This document shows positions 14,603 through 26,535 of a stretch of 64,000 nt of DNA, piece by piece. The first letter of the stretch is position 1; each line of letters opens with the position of its first letter. The notes beneath the pieces were generated by a model that ran no database searches, was not told where the DNA came from, and saw nothing but the letters and a program-made list of their open reading frames with translations. The stretch spans positions 18,099,501 through 18,163,500 of the forward strand of contig NC_068559.1 in the NCBI RefSeq assembly GCF_022201045.2, in the 5' to 3' direction. The DNA is from Citrus sinensis (Eukaryota; Streptophyta; Magnoliopsida; Sapindales; Rutaceae). A program made the translations under genes and the position numbers.

Positions 14603-17600
14603 ATGGCGCCACAACCAATCTACAAAACTCCCGACGCCGAGGCCGAACGCCGCCTCCGCGAGGCGGAGGAGCGCCTCCGCGAAGCCATAGAGGAGCTCCA
14701 ACGCCGCCAACGCACTCGCGGCGGCAGCGGCGACGGCTCCTCCCTGCCGCCCTGCGACCACGCCGGTGACGAGTCTTGTGTGGCGAACGCAATTGGTAAC
14801 CTCTGCCAAAGCTTTCTTCTTTCTTATGGAGTGAGAGTTGGGATTGGAATTCTCCTGCGCGCCTTCAAGCTCGCGCGTGGGCAGTCTTATTCTTCGCTCC
14901 TCGATCTTAAAGTAACCCCCTTTTTTTCTTTCTTTGGTACTTTTTATTTTCTCAATTTTGTCAAAAGTTGTGTGAAAAATTGATTTTTTCTTTTTTCTTT
15001 TTTTTCTATTGCAGCAACTTGTATCTGAGAAAGATTTGATTGTAAGAGAAGAAGCGTGTAGAATTGGTTTACTTTTTGGTGGGTTTACTGGATCCTATCA
15101 TTTGCTTAGATGTATGTTAAGAAAATTCAGAAAGAAAGAGACTCCATTCAATGCGTAAGTTCTCACACCCGTTTGCTTTGATTTTGTATTTTTTTTTCTA
15201 ATTTTGCTTAAGGTGATATATGATTGGAGCAGATATTTAGCAGGTTCAATTGCTGGTTTGTCTGTTTTAGCTTTGGATGATTCTAATAGGAGACGCACGC
15301 TTGCTCTTTATCTTTTGGCTAGAGTAGCTCAGGTACATTGATCAATTTTTATATCACCCCACCGTCAGAGCTTTTGGAAATTAATTTTTTTTTTTAAATT
15401 GTTGTTATTAGTGTGCATATAATTCTGCTAAGTCGAAGAACAAGTTTCACTTGTGGGGTAGCTATTGGAGGCATGGAGATTCTTTGCTCTTTTCTCTAGC
15501 TTGTGCCCAGGTAATATCATGCTATACCAAGTTGTCAAATAACCCTTTTTGTTTTTTCCTTTTATCTGTTTATGCTTGGAAAGTTTTTGAGACTGATGAA
15601 GCAAAGTGGTGAAAAACTTTTGTTTAATTTACTTTCTCTACCTGTTACTATACTGTGTACTAAAACAATCCAAGTAATATTTTCCTTTAGACAATGTATG
15701 TTATTGCAAATGCCACCTCATGGTAGTAGATATGTATTCTAGTTTATGGTATTAATAAGTAATTATAACTTTTACTTTAAAAGAAGAAGAAGATATTGGA
15801 ACTTTGCATTTATCTTGCAACATTTAGGTTTTTGCCTTGTATGTTGATATTTTTTTTTGGGGGTAATTTCATCGATTGAGAAACTCATTTCAGGTTATGT
15901 ATTCCTTTGTAATGCGTCCTGAGAGCTTGCCAAAATCATATCAGGACTTCATTCAGAAGACTGGCCCAGTAGCCAAACCTGTTTACAAAGCTGTGAGAGA
16001 TTGCTGTCGAGGTGGTCCGGTAGATGTTGCCTATATATCAGCCTATTTATCAAGCAGAGGGAAGTTAAACGATGTGAAGTTGGAAGAGTTTCCCTCCATA
16101 ATTCCTTGTTCAATTATTCATCCAGACACTGATTCATGTCTGGGTCACAATGCTAAAGCGGCATCAGCTACATTCAGAAAAACATTTCCGCTATACTTTT
16201 CCTTGACATTTGTACCATTTGTTGTTCTGCACCTACAGAAGGTACAACTTTCACTCAAATTGGTTCACACTCAACTCTTATCTCTTATGCATCTACTTCT
16301 GTGAACAATTTGGATGCAAGGCTGGTTTCATGGGCATAGAATCTTGAACCTGCTATAAGAAACTGGCGCTTTAGCTTTTATGGAAATGAATGATTGAATC
16401 TTATTTAAGAATTTTATGTCATATTCTGTGTTTGTGGTAATAATGAGCATGTCAATTGCCACATTCTGTTTATCTATCATTCTAATGGAATCTGTCTGGT
16501 GGATCCACCCAGCAAGTTAATTGAAGCATTCTCAAATAAAGCTATTGAAAACAGAAATTTTGCCTTTTCCTATTACTGGTTCCCTTGCTGTGATGATTGA
16601 CCTTGAAGTTTGTTTTTACTGCAAACCTCTATCTCTTCTGCTGTCAACAAATCATCCCTTCTTGCCACCTATGTGACTCTTCCAAAAACCCATGACTCAT
16701 GTGTTGAATATATATGATAGATACTGCTTCTGCTGTGTGGAAGATGCCTAATGTTAAAAGGCGTATCTGAGAAATGATTATAATCACTTCATTCTGGTTT
16801 TTCATCTAATGCTTTTTGAATTTACCTCACTTTTTCTCTGAGGCCTGGAGGATTTTGTCGCCTTCCACTTTTCCTGTACATTTCTCACAAACCAAATGTT
16901 ATGATATGCATTTCTTCCTCATTTATTTTTTATAAAAGCTAGTTTTTGATTGGTGAACAACAACATATTTAAACTTCTCTCCCCCCCCCCCCCCCCCCAA
17001 GTAATGCTACAGTTGACAATTGCACCCTTTCCCATCACAGAGAGGAAATTTCCTTATAATTAAATTTTTTTTTTTCTTTATTTTTGTACTACAATTTGGT
17101 TTGTATAGTGGTTGACAGCCACATTTCAATGTGGGACTTATGTTTTCCTTCCTTTTTTTTTTTTTTTTTTAATATCATGATCCATTTTCAGTTCATGGAT
17201 TCTCCTGCTCGTACCTGCTGGCTTGCACTTAAAGGCGCTGTTCGCTCAACATCATTCTTGTCTGCATTTGTTGGAATTTTTCAGGTAGCTATTTTCTCTC
17301 TGTATCTCTCACTTCTTTTTTCTTTTTGTCTTTTTCAGTTAAAAGCTGTGTGAATTAATTGTTAATATGCTTTTGGATTATGCAAGGGAGTCATATGTGT
17401 GCACAGAAAAATTGCTTCGAAAGACCACAAGCTGGTATTCTGGGTTGCAGGCGCATTTTCTGCGCTTTCTGTATTGCTGGAGAAAAAGGCTAGACGTGGT
17501 GAACTTGCTTTATATGTTCTTCCACGGGCAGGAGATTCATTGTGGTATATTTTAGTAAACCGCCACCTGCTTCCTGATGTAAAGAATGCTGAGGTATGCT

Positions 17601-18305
17601 CATTCATAACAATCCTTTGAAAACTTTTCGTATTGACTTAAGAAGCTTGCATCCCATATTTTATTACTGAAGGCTGCCTAATCCATTTCTGATATTGCTG
17701 AGTAATGCTTTTTGATCATTCCTGATCCTAGGATGAACCCATATTTCAAAAGGTTATTTAATGCAAACACATAAGTGCCCATGTGTTTTTCTATGCATTT
17801 TTCTTGCCGACAAACTTTGTTTAGAAAAAAGGAGTGTTAAATGGAGGCAATTGACTGTCCTGTGTATGAGGATGTGCTTCTGTGTGCACTCATGTGATTA
17901 ACTCATATATTTTGGCCCAACGTGAGCATGTATCTCACGGAAAGGCAAATGGTTTTGACACAGAATGACCTAAATTTTTCTGTTTGTTGAATAGGTTATA
18001 TTTTTTTATGTATTTTAAACTTATTATTCCAAACCTTTCAGGTGGCATTATTTTGTGCATGCATGGGAGGAATTATGTACTATTTAGAATATGAGCCGGA
18101 TACCATGGCCCCATTCCTCAGGGGCCTGATTCGTCGCTTCCTTGCTAGCAGAATAAGCAATCCTAATCCGCCAACTAGTCGGAGTGCATCTTACACATAC
18201 TTGCAAACTCTTGATGCCATGAATAAGCCCAAACTGGAGGAAAGCAAACAAGCCGAATCTTCTTCTTCAGAGAAATTAAATCTTGAATCAATATCTGGGC
18301 TTTAA
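14603..18305 (+). CDS. TMEM135 / Tim17-22-23-like membrane protein
   Basis: The product resembles the plant family annotated as Tim17/Tim22/Tim23-like, related to animal TMEM135 (Arabidopsis At5g51150 type). TMEM135 proteins act at peroxisomes and mitochondria; the plant role is not well defined. Exons are 14603-14911, 15015-15154, 15233-15332, 15412-15510, 15894-16241, 17192-17284, 17387-17593 and 18042-18305, all GT-AG, giving 519 residues. Residues ~10-45 form a charged heptad-like helix rich in Arg and Glu, a probable coiled coil. Glycine-rich hydrophobic segments follow (LLFGGFTGSYHLL, AGSIAGLSVLAL, FLSAFVGIFQGVICVHRK and VALFCACMGGIMYYLE), typical of the Tim17-like fold. The C-terminal ~60 residues are Ser-rich and polar. 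An ATG at 14513 would extend the frame by 30 residues; I prefer 14603 because the upstream part looks like leader and the MAPQ start directly precedes the helix. Confidence 0.85.
16981..16998 (+). repeat. Poly-C run in an intron
   Basis: A run of 18 C lies in the fifth intron of the TMEM135-like gene. Such runs are error-prone in sequencing, so the exact length is uncertain. Confidence 0.7.
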
Positions 18306-19466
18306 GTACTTTCTGGTGGCTTTTTATCCTACCACCAGAAATAAATCCCAGTCATTCTTTGTCTAATCAATTTTAAATGCACTTTGTCAGGAGCAGCTGA
18401 GTCTGTTAAACTTGGTAAAATCCAACGCCAGGGAATTATCATTTTTGCTGCTTTTTTATTTTTTGCAATTGATATGAATCAAGGAAGATTTGATTCTCAC
18501 CTAGTGTAGGTAATTGTATCAAATGATCACTTCCATTACCAACTGGAGTAGCTTCCATGAAAATTAAGTTGATAGGATGAACTGAAGCAATGATAGCTAG
18601 AAGATTTTGAAGGGGTTTGCCTTCTGTAAATAATAAAAGCCCTTTGTATTGCTTTAGATTGATATTGCATGAATTCTTTATATCTTATCAGCAATATTTC
18701 TGTCAAATGTCAAGGATAATTGAGGTGAAGTCGAATGTCTGTTTCATGGAAACGGACACGGACATTGAATGGACTTTTAGTCATGATTTGGGTCACAAAT
18801 GATTTTGTCCTCATTTCTCATATAGCGGATAATGTAGATTTCTACCGACAATTGCGGAGTTTCTTCTTCTTGTTCTTTTCTTTTTCTTTTTTTCCTTAAA
18901 AGAAAATGACGTGCGTGTCTTAATCATGTGTTATATTTCCTCTGTCATATCATAAAAGGGATGACTAGTAATCTTAGTTTTTGAAGCAAGCAGTCTGTCC
19001 AATAGATTTCTAGTGTTTCTGATGTCAGATTGTTAAGAATTCAACATTAAAAGACAGATTAATGAGAGGTCAACTCTCCGATGTTGTAAATGGTTTGTTT
19101 AACTATTTTTATGAAGAATTCTAACAGTTTCATTTAGTCTTTCTTATTCTATGCATTATTTATTTGTCTTCGCACTTCAGAAGTAATTGTTTAAGTACAG
19201 CTACTAATTAGATATTGACATATGTTGAAATCTTGCTTCTTGCATAAACGGATATGCTACTTAAATTTTTTGAGAGGAAAAGAAAATGAAACGAGATTGA
19301 CCAATAGAATTATGAAACAACATTAAACCGTTCTTGATCACACGCAAAATTGTCTTAAAGGCTTAAAATCAATCTTTGAACTTCTTTCATAATCCACAAT
19401 TTCCCCTTGGGAGAACTCGTGTCTGGCTTACATTCTAGGTGAAGAAACTCAGCATACTCCACCAGA
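18306..19466. other. Spacer before the ankyrin-PGG array
   Basis: This holds the 3' region of the TMEM135-like gene and then the 5' region of ankyrin copy 1. No convincing reading frame, repeat or TATA box was seen. Confidence 0.5.
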
Positions 19467-21455
19467 ATGGACAGAAGGCTCATTGCGGCAGCTCTAACAG
19501 GAGATGTTCAAAATTTGCAACAACTTTTTGTAGAAAATCCCTTAATACTACATACCCCTGCATTTGCTTCTGCAGGCAATCCCCTACATGTTGCTTCTGC
19601 ATACGGGCACATTGATTTTGTAAAGGAGATCATAAGGCTGAAACCAGATTTTGCCAAGGAAGTGAATCAAGATGGTTTTAGTCCTATGCACATGGCATCA
19701 GCCAATGGACAAATAGACGTTGTAAGGGGGCTCATGAAATTTGACCAGAAACTTTGTCACCTTCAGGGACCAGAAAGAAAGACTCCCCTTCATTTTGCAG
19801 CTATCAAAGGGAGAGTTGATGTAGTAAGTGAAATGCTCTCTGCTTATGGAGAATGTGCTGAAGATGTGAGTGTTCAAAGAGAGACTGTTTTGCACCTTGC
19901 TGTTAAGAACAACCAGTTTGAAGTAGTGAGAGCTTTGGTGGATTGGATAAGAGATGTGAAGAAAGAAAATATCTTGAATATGAAGGATAAGCAGGGCAAT
20001 ACAGCGCTTCATCTAGCAACCTGGAAGAGAGAATGCCAGGCAAGTTAAATCTAATTTTCATGCAGTCTTTGATAAGACCTATTCTAGGATCTGTGTTTAC
20101 TACTAGTTCCTTCTGATCATCTTAAGGGAGCATTTGATTTTAGACTTCCAACTGTCAAAAGATTTCTCTGCATTGCTTAGGTTTAGACATCTGTTGAGAA
20201 CCATACTTACACAATATGTGATTAATTCTTGACGATGATGCATTGGAATACATAATCTAAGTTCACAGTGATGGATCCTCTCCTAATATGACCTTTTTTG
20301 TTCATTCCAAAAAAGCTCCTATGCGAAGATGTCCCTTAATTCACTTCAAGTAAAAACATTGACTGCAAGAAACTATTTATTTAGTGCAGTTGAACCTGGC
20401 TAGTTCATGTCCAGAAATTAGTTTTTGCTCTGCTTTTAAAATTGCATTGGTATGGACTTGATGCATTCAGAACTAGAAAGCCAATGGGAAACCTCAGTGG
20501 TTCCTGGCTTAGCTCCTGGACCCAAATAGTAAATCTGAAGTTCTACAACCCTTGCTTTCCTTCTTCAATCTTAGATATATATCATTCTGCAAGAATGGAA
20601 AATCTGCTTGGAAATAACATAAATGTCAAGCATTTAAGAATTTACCAAGTGACTTTTCAGAAAAGGTTAAACAATAAATCCTTACAGGTAGTAGAACTGT
20701 TACTTAGCCATGGAGCAAATGCCTCAGGGGGTTTGGAAGTAAATGCCACAAACCATAGCGGTCTCACTGCTCTTGACGTGCTGCTGAGTTTCCCAAGTGA
20801 AGCAGGAGATAGAGAAATTGAGGAGATCTTTTGGAGTGCCGGAGCTATGAGAATGAGAGATCTTACCCTCTCTCCCATTCGTTCCCCTGAACCTTACGGT
20901 CAAACCTCAGTTGACAATTGTATATCGACTGAGGCAAATCTGCGGCAACCAAATGATTTGATGGAGTACTTCAAGTTCAAAAATGGTAGAGATTCTCCTG
21001 GTGAGACGCGTAGTGCATTACTGGTTGTCGCTGTTTTGGTGGCAACTACAACCTTCCAATTTGGTGTCAACCCTCCAGGTGGTGTATGGCAAGAATATTA
21101 TAAACCTGACAGAAAGAATGGCACCACCAGCGGCAAAGCATACAGTGCGGGGCAGTCTATTTTGGGTTCTACAGACCCAGTTGGATTTGGCATTTTCATA
21201 TTTTTCAACTCCGTAGGTTTTTCTCTGTCTATTGAAATGATTAGAATTCTAACTACCAATTTCCCCCTGCAGCTTGAGCTGTGTTTTTTCGCAATGTATG
21301 TGACATACACCAATGCGGTAATAACTATTGCACCTGATGGCATGTCGCTTTTTGTCACTCTAACTGTTGCAATTATGCCTGCAGTTATTGCACTTGCAGC
21401 TTATTTGTTAAGACAACATAGAAAGAGGCATACAGAACACACCATGGAGCCATAG
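19467..21455 (+). CDS. BDA1-like ankyrin-repeat PGG-domain membrane protein, copy 1 (intact)
   Basis: This belongs to the ankyrin-PGG (ITN1/BDA1-like) family. Arabidopsis BDA1 acts in immune signalling with the receptor-like protein SNC2; transfer of that role here is inference. Two exons, 19467-20039 and 20688-21455, give 446 residues. Ankyrin repeats begin near residue 37 (NPLHVASAYGHIDFVKEII), then at ~72, ~106, ~140 and ~178 (GNTALHLATW). The last is split by the intron and continues as VVELLLSHGA. The C-terminal half has the PGG domain: RDSPGETRSALLVVAVLVAT, then FQFGVNPPGG at ~313-322, and in total about four hydrophobic segments, with a short basic cytosolic tail. The intron donor is GC, not GT (CAG then GCAAGT), with a normal AG acceptor; using it keeps the frame open and the repeat continuous. 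The intron itself contains an in-frame open stretch from 20442, which I treat as non-coding. This is the only undamaged copy of the local family. Confidence 0.88.
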
Positions 21456-22275
21456 AGTCGTTGAAAGAAAGAGAACAAAAATTTCAGTATACTTTTTCGT
21501 CTATGCTATAGACTAGTAGAGACATGCAGAAGTGAAGCAACAATATTTCATATTCATTTATCTGTTTCCCTTTTTTACGACCTGCCTCCACTCCAGATAT
21601 TATGGAGACATTTCTGATGTACATGTAGCAGATAATTTATAATAATAATTCATGTATAGCCTAATATTTTACTTGGTTGGAAGCATTTCTTTCTAGTTGA
21701 CTCTTATTGCCAAGTTACCCAATATTCAGCCAAAAAACTTGTAACAGGAAGTAACTTTCTATCTTAAGGGAGTTACATGGCTTGCAATATATTACAGAAA
21801 ATTATTGAACAACAGTAGGAAAGCCGCACCATATCATAAATTTTCAAATGGGTTGACTAACAATCATAATTCTTGAAGCAACCAATCTCTGCAATATACA
21901 TATGTACACTAATCCTCGTGTCACTCCATAAAAGTCAACTATAACAGACTAGATTAACAGGTAAGATAATGTAACAGGTTTGTTTACTTTAATGATGAAG
22001 AAAAATTTTCATTTTCTATTATGAATAATTCTAAGAGTTCCATTTAGTTATCCTTATTTTATGTAATACTTGGTCATCAGAAGAAAAGAAGGTATGAAAA
22101 AGGAAACAGCAGTGAAGGCCTTCATATTCGTGGTCCAATTAAAGGCTTTAAGAAAAGGTATGAAAAAGGAAACTGCAATAAAGGCTTTCATATTCTTGGT
22201 CAAATTATAGGCTTTAAGAAAATATCTCCTTTCATATTCCACGTTTTGCCCAAATGTGAAGGCCAGTCTGTTTCA
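21456..22275. other. Spacer between ankyrin copies 1 and 2
   Basis: 3' region of copy 1 followed by the presumed promoter and leader of copy 2. It includes a 66 bp tandem duplication at ~22086-22219. No gene is seen. Confidence 0.5.
22086..22219 (+). repeat. 66 bp tandem duplication upstream of ankyrin copy 2
   Basis: The word GGTATGAAAAAGGAAAC starts at 22090 and again at 22156. Both units run through AAGGCTTTAAGAAA or its near match. The two 66 bp units differ at only a few positions, so the duplication is fairly recent. It lies just before the start of copy 2, where its leader or proximal promoter would be. Confidence 0.8.
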
Positions 22276-24467
22276 ATGGAAAAAAGGCTCTTTGAGGCAG
22301 CCCAAACTGGATATGTTCAAAAATTGCAACAACTTCTGGAAGAAAATCCCTTAATACTTCATGCCTCTGCACTCGCTTCAGCAGGAAATCCCCTACATGT
22401 TGCTTCGGCATACGGGCACGTTGATTTTGTAAAGGAAATCATAAACCTGAGACCAGATTTGGCTCACGAAGTCAACCAGGATGGTTTCAGCCCTATGCAC
22501 ATAGCATCATCAATAGGGCACACAGGGGTTGTAAGGGAGTTGCTAAAAGTTGAGCAGAAACTTTGTCACCTGCAAGGACCAGAGAAAAATACACCACTGC
22601 ACTGTGCTGCTATCAAAGGGAAAGTACATGTACTAAGTGAAATGCTCTCAGCTTGTCCAGAATGTATAGAAGATGTGACCATTCAGCATGATACTGCCTT
22701 GCACCTTGCTATTAAGAACAACCAGTTTGAAGCAATTACAGTTTTGGTGAATTGGATTAGAGGGATGAAGAGGGAAGAAATCTTCAATATGAAAGATGAG
22801 CAAGGCAATACCGTGCTGCACCTGGCCACTCGGAAGAAACAACGCAAAGGTAAGTCCAATCTGTTATTTAATCCAACACTTGATAGTTTCCATTTTCAAT
22901 GAGGTTTGTTCTTGTTTCTATATTTTCCAGATCATTGTAAGGGAGTATTTGACTTGAGAGCCGTAGAAATATCATGTCTTCTGGCTTCTATGGCCTGGAC
23001 TTCTATTATTAGAGCCATGTTTCTGCAATAATGTGGTTAAATTTATATTGAATGCGGGAGTACAAAATCTTATTCAAAACAAGTTGTAAAAGAAAATGGA
23101 TTCTCCCCTGATATAAGCTTTTATTTGTGTTCAAACTTGATCATCATCACCTGCCAATAACATCTGTCATATGATCTTTAAGATTTGTGCATTTGTTTGG
23201 AAAATGGGTTAGTATGGATTCAGCGTGTTCGTAAGCCAAAAGGACAAATATGCACTGATGAGCCTTTCCTTACTTTCTTCAATTCAGATATTAGTTCCCT
23301 CCAAGTTTTAAGTTATGCTCCCATCCTTCTGTTTCTGTGGAATCATGCTGACTAGCCATAAGTGAATATTAATTGGCTGATGTCCAAGGAAAATAGTGAA
23401 CACAAACCTGTGATTAAAAAATTTGCCTCACTTAAATGCCCCAAGCTTGTGCTCGATTTAGCAACTTTATAAGTGAAAGCCACCATCTATTGACAAGGCT
23501 TGGTGTTTCAAATCCTAGAAAGAATTGTAGGGTTAGACACAGGTCATGTGCTGAAAAAAAAAATGAAATAGAATGATGAAATTGCTTGAATAGATAACTT
23601 AACTTCTTGGGAAAAAACAAAAAAATCAACTACCAAGTATCTTATGATTTATCTACCAGCCATAATGAGCAGTTGAAGAATATAATTTACTTGCAGGTAA
23701 TAGAACTGTTACTTGGTCATGGAACATATTCTTCAGGGAGATTGGAGGTAAAATCATAGCGGTCTAACTGCACTTGATCTGCTCCTGATTTTCCCAAGTG
23801 AAGCTGGAGACAGAGAAGTTGACGAGATCCTTCGAAGAGCTGGAGCTAAAAGAATGAGAGATGTTACTCCCTCTGAAAGTCCTTCACCTGAATCCCACGG
23901 TCAAACTGCAGTTAATAGCCCTGCATCAGCAGAGACAACTAGACAGCAGACATGATTTCGTAGAGTACTTCAAGTTTAAAAAGGGAAGGGATTCTCCCGG
24001 TGAAACACGCAGTGCACTATTGGTTGTAGCTGCTTTGGTGGCAACTACAAGCTTCCAATTTGGTGTCAACCCTCCTGGCGGTGTATGGCAAGACAATTAT
24101 ACGCCTGATAAAAACAATAGCACAAGCAGTAGCAAAGCACACAATGCAGGGGAAGCTATTTGGGGTTCCATGAATGCAGAATGCAGTTGCATTTGCTCTT
24201 TTTATGTTTTTCAACTCCTTGGGGTTTAAATTGTCCATCTACATGATCATCATTCTAACTACCAAGTTCCCCCTGCAGCTTGGTCTTCAGTTGTGTTTCT
24301 TGGCAATGTATTTCACCTATGACACTGCGGTAATAGCCACTACACCTGTTGGCATACGGATTTTTATCATTGTAACCGAAGCAATTATACCTGCACTTAT
24401 TCCACTTACAGCTAGATGGGTAAGAAAATGCAGAAAGAAGGTTATAGAACGCAGAAAGGATCCATAA
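22276..24467 (+). pseudogene. BDA1-like ankyrin-PGG gene, copy 2 (broken)
   Basis: Same architecture as copy 1. Exon 1 starts at 22276 and is open through five ankyrin repeats (NPLHVASAYGHVDFVKEII to GNTVLHLATRKKQR). Exon 2 starts after the AG at 23695-23696 (GTAATAGAACTG). At the end of exon 1 the GC donor of the sister copies is altered to AAAGGTAAGT, one base longer, so splicing at GT would shift the frame. Exon 2 then has an ~8 bp deletion near 23750 relative to copies 1 and 3, which puts TAG in frame. Further length changes occur near 23945 and near 24175, just before the second hydrophobic segment. The PGG region (GVNPPGG near 24062-24082) and the C-terminal hydrophobic segments survive as separate open stretches. 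A product limited to the ankyrin half (~209 residues from the 22276 start, reading into the intron) is possible but unsupported. I call it a pseudogene. Confidence 0.8.
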
Positions 24468-25173
24468 AGTAATTGAAAATAAAATTTGACAAGAAGTTCA
24501 AGATCTCAATTATCTTCAGTTGCTGTGTTACCTTTATATAACTCCAAATGCTTTGCTAGATATGACTTTATGTGCATCTACAATTGGAGCTTGGGTATTC
24601 ATATTGGTTAATATTGTTCAGGTCATTTTAGAACACCAATTACATAAAAGTGTTGACAAGGGTCAATTTTATTTTCCTAGTGATGAGCTTTCGATCCTAT
24701 TGATTTCAACTGGATTCTGCAAATAAACTAATATCATTTGTCAATATCATCTGACAGATTACATCATGTCCTGATTTGAGCTATTAGTTATAAAGTTGTT
24801 GATTGACACCTCAGAAAAATAAAATTGTTGCAAGTAGTAGTAATATAATTGAAGGTCATCGCCAGGTATATTAGTTGTCAATGAGCATTTTGATTGCAAT
24901 TTCTGCAGATCAGCCATTCTAGCTAGCCTTGCAAATGAATCAACGTGTAGAAGGAAACATAAACTGTACCATGTATAAAAGTGGTCATAAGAAATATATT
25001 TAAAATGTAAATGAATTTACTCTCCCACTTATATGCAAATTATTTCTCGCGCAATTATTTAACCTCAAATCTTACTGTTACCCACGAGAACGTTATTGTT
25101 AAACTCAAATCTTTTAATTACATGGGGAAAAATTATTACAGTAAAAATAACACAAATTCGTGTCATAATCCAA
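24468..25173. other. Convergent spacer between ankyrin copy 2 and NAC
   Basis: The 3' ends of ankyrin copy 2 (+) and the NAC gene (-) face each other here. No gene or clear repeat is visible. Confidence 0.5.
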
Positions 25174-26535
25174 TTAAGACCAGATATGCTCCAAGTCCAG
25201 CATCAAGTCGCAATCATTTTGGCCAGATAGAAGCAGCTGATGAATTGATTCCAACTCATAATCAACTCCACCAGATTCTCTTCTCTGAGAAATGCTGCTT
25301 TCATAATCATGGTCAGATGAAATGGCAAAGGTTTCTTTAGATTGACACTCTCTCTGCTGCTGGTTTTCTTGTAGGCTCGAGTTTTGAACACTCTGATCAA
25401 GCACCACAACAAATGCTTCAAATTGTTTCTCAGCAACAGTAGATGAATGATCCATTCCATCAGTCTCATCAATGCTTTCTCCATCTCCTATTGGTTCTTG
25501 AGCATCATTACAAAGTAACTCTTCCAGAAAAGAATAGTCTTCCTCTATTAACTCAGGCAGTGCATCACAGTCTTCTTGCTGCACCAATGACTCAGGCACT
25601 GCCATGGCATCAGCAATACTCTCCGAATCACAATGACAATTCCCACCAGTTTCTCTACTCTGAAGCATGTTGTTTCCAGAGTCACATTGCTGGTTATATA
25701 ACATCTGGTCAAAATTACTCATCATCATCTCCATAGATGGCTCGTAATGACATTCTGAATTTTGAATTAGTATCTGCTGACACTGATGTTGTTGCATTTG
25801 ATCAGTTACAGCAGAATGTTCAGCAACACTACTTGCAAAGCCCATTCCACCAGATAAGCTCTGCTCACTCATCATGCCAGTACTGCTGCAACTAACTTCT
25901 TGATAATGCACATCATTCTGTTGCCGATTTTGTTGGTGGGTCAAAACCCTCTCCATCTCAGAATCTGTCACTTGTTCAGATTGATTGTTGTTTTCTTGAA
26001 AATCCTTCAACTTTCTTTTCTTTGCAGAACAGAACTTCTTATCTTGGCCAGTTGGTTGATTCTTTCGGAGCCTACAAAGCACATAATTGGTAGCTTGATT
26101 CTTGGGCAAATGTAGGGTGTACTCATGCATGATCCAAGCCCCATGATCCTCACAACCTTTCTTTTCATAACGAAACCGCTTCTTGGAGCCGATTTTGATT
26201 TTAGATTGGCCGCTTACAATGTCTTTACCGGCATCCTCCCCTTGCCAAGCACCACCGGAAGAACCGACTTTGCGGTCAATTCTGGAACCCTTAGAAGACT
26301 TTTTCTTCAATTGGGTGAAGAAATACATATCCTCATCAGCATTCAAAAAGGGTCCTCCATGTGAATCCCAAATTTCAGAGGGTTTTTTGTCATAAAGATT
26401 ACAGTCCGTGACGAAATACTCAGCGAGAGGAATGGGTATTCCGGAAATCTTCTTCTTAAGATAATGTTCAACGAGTTCTTCATCTGATGGTCTGAACTGG
26501 AAGCCATGGGGAAGAAAGGGTCTGTGTTCTTGCAT
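25174..26535 (-). CDS. NAC-domain transcription factor
   Basis: NAC proteins are plant-specific DNA-binding factors acting in the nucleus. This gene reads as one uninterrupted frame of 453 residues from the ATG at 26535; most NAC genes have two introns inside the NAC domain, so the lack of introns is notable. The NAC domain fills residues ~8-158: subdomain A (LPHGFQFRPSDEELVEHYL), B (GIPIPLAEYF to KPSEIWDSHG), C (YFFTQLKKKSSKGSRIDRKV then GGAW), D (GSKKRFRYEKKGCEDHGAWIMHEYTL) and E (NYVLCRLRKNQ). A basic patch, KKRKLK at ~172-177, may help nuclear import. The rest is rich in Gln, Ser, Asp and Glu, as in NAC activation regions. No C-terminal membrane segment is seen, so it is not an NTL type. 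An in-frame ATG at 26634 would add 33 residues of hydrophobic, non-NAC sequence; I reject it because family members start just before the LPxGFxFRPTDEEL-type motif. The exact ortholog is not clear. Confidence 0.9.
   Translation of the reverse strand: MQEHRPFLPHGFQFRPSDEELVEHYLKKKISGIPIPLAEYFVTDCNLYDKKPSEIWDSHGGPFLNADEDMYFFTQLKKKSSKGSRIDRKVGSSGGAWQGEDAGKDIVSGQSKIKIGSKKRFRYEKKGCEDHGAWIMHEYTLHLPKNQATNYVLCRLRKNQPTGQDKKFCSAKKRKLKDFQENNNQSEQVTDSEMERVLTHQQNRQQNDVHYQEVSCSSTGMMSEQSLSGGMGFASSVAEHSAVTDQMQQHQCQQILIQNSECHYEPSMEMMMSNFDQMLYNQQCDSGNNMLQSRETGGNCHCDSESIADAMAVPESLVQQEDCDALPELIEEDYSFLEELLCNDAQEPIGDGESIDETDGMDHSSTVAEKQFEAFVVVLDQSVQNSSLQENQQQRECQSKETFAISSDHDYESSISQRRESGGVDYELESIHQLLLSGQNDCDLMLDLEHIWS

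Noticed and set aside
14520-14792. Minus-strand Arg-rich open frames opposite exon 1 of the TMEM135-like gene
   Set aside because: They are shadows of a GC-rich coding exon; the forward frame has the coiled-coil pattern and joins the other exons.
20442-20687. In-frame extension upstream of ankyrin copy 1 exon 2
   Set aside because: It lies inside the intron defined by comparison with the copy 3 exon boundaries and has no ankyrin pattern; retained only as a possible intron-retention product.
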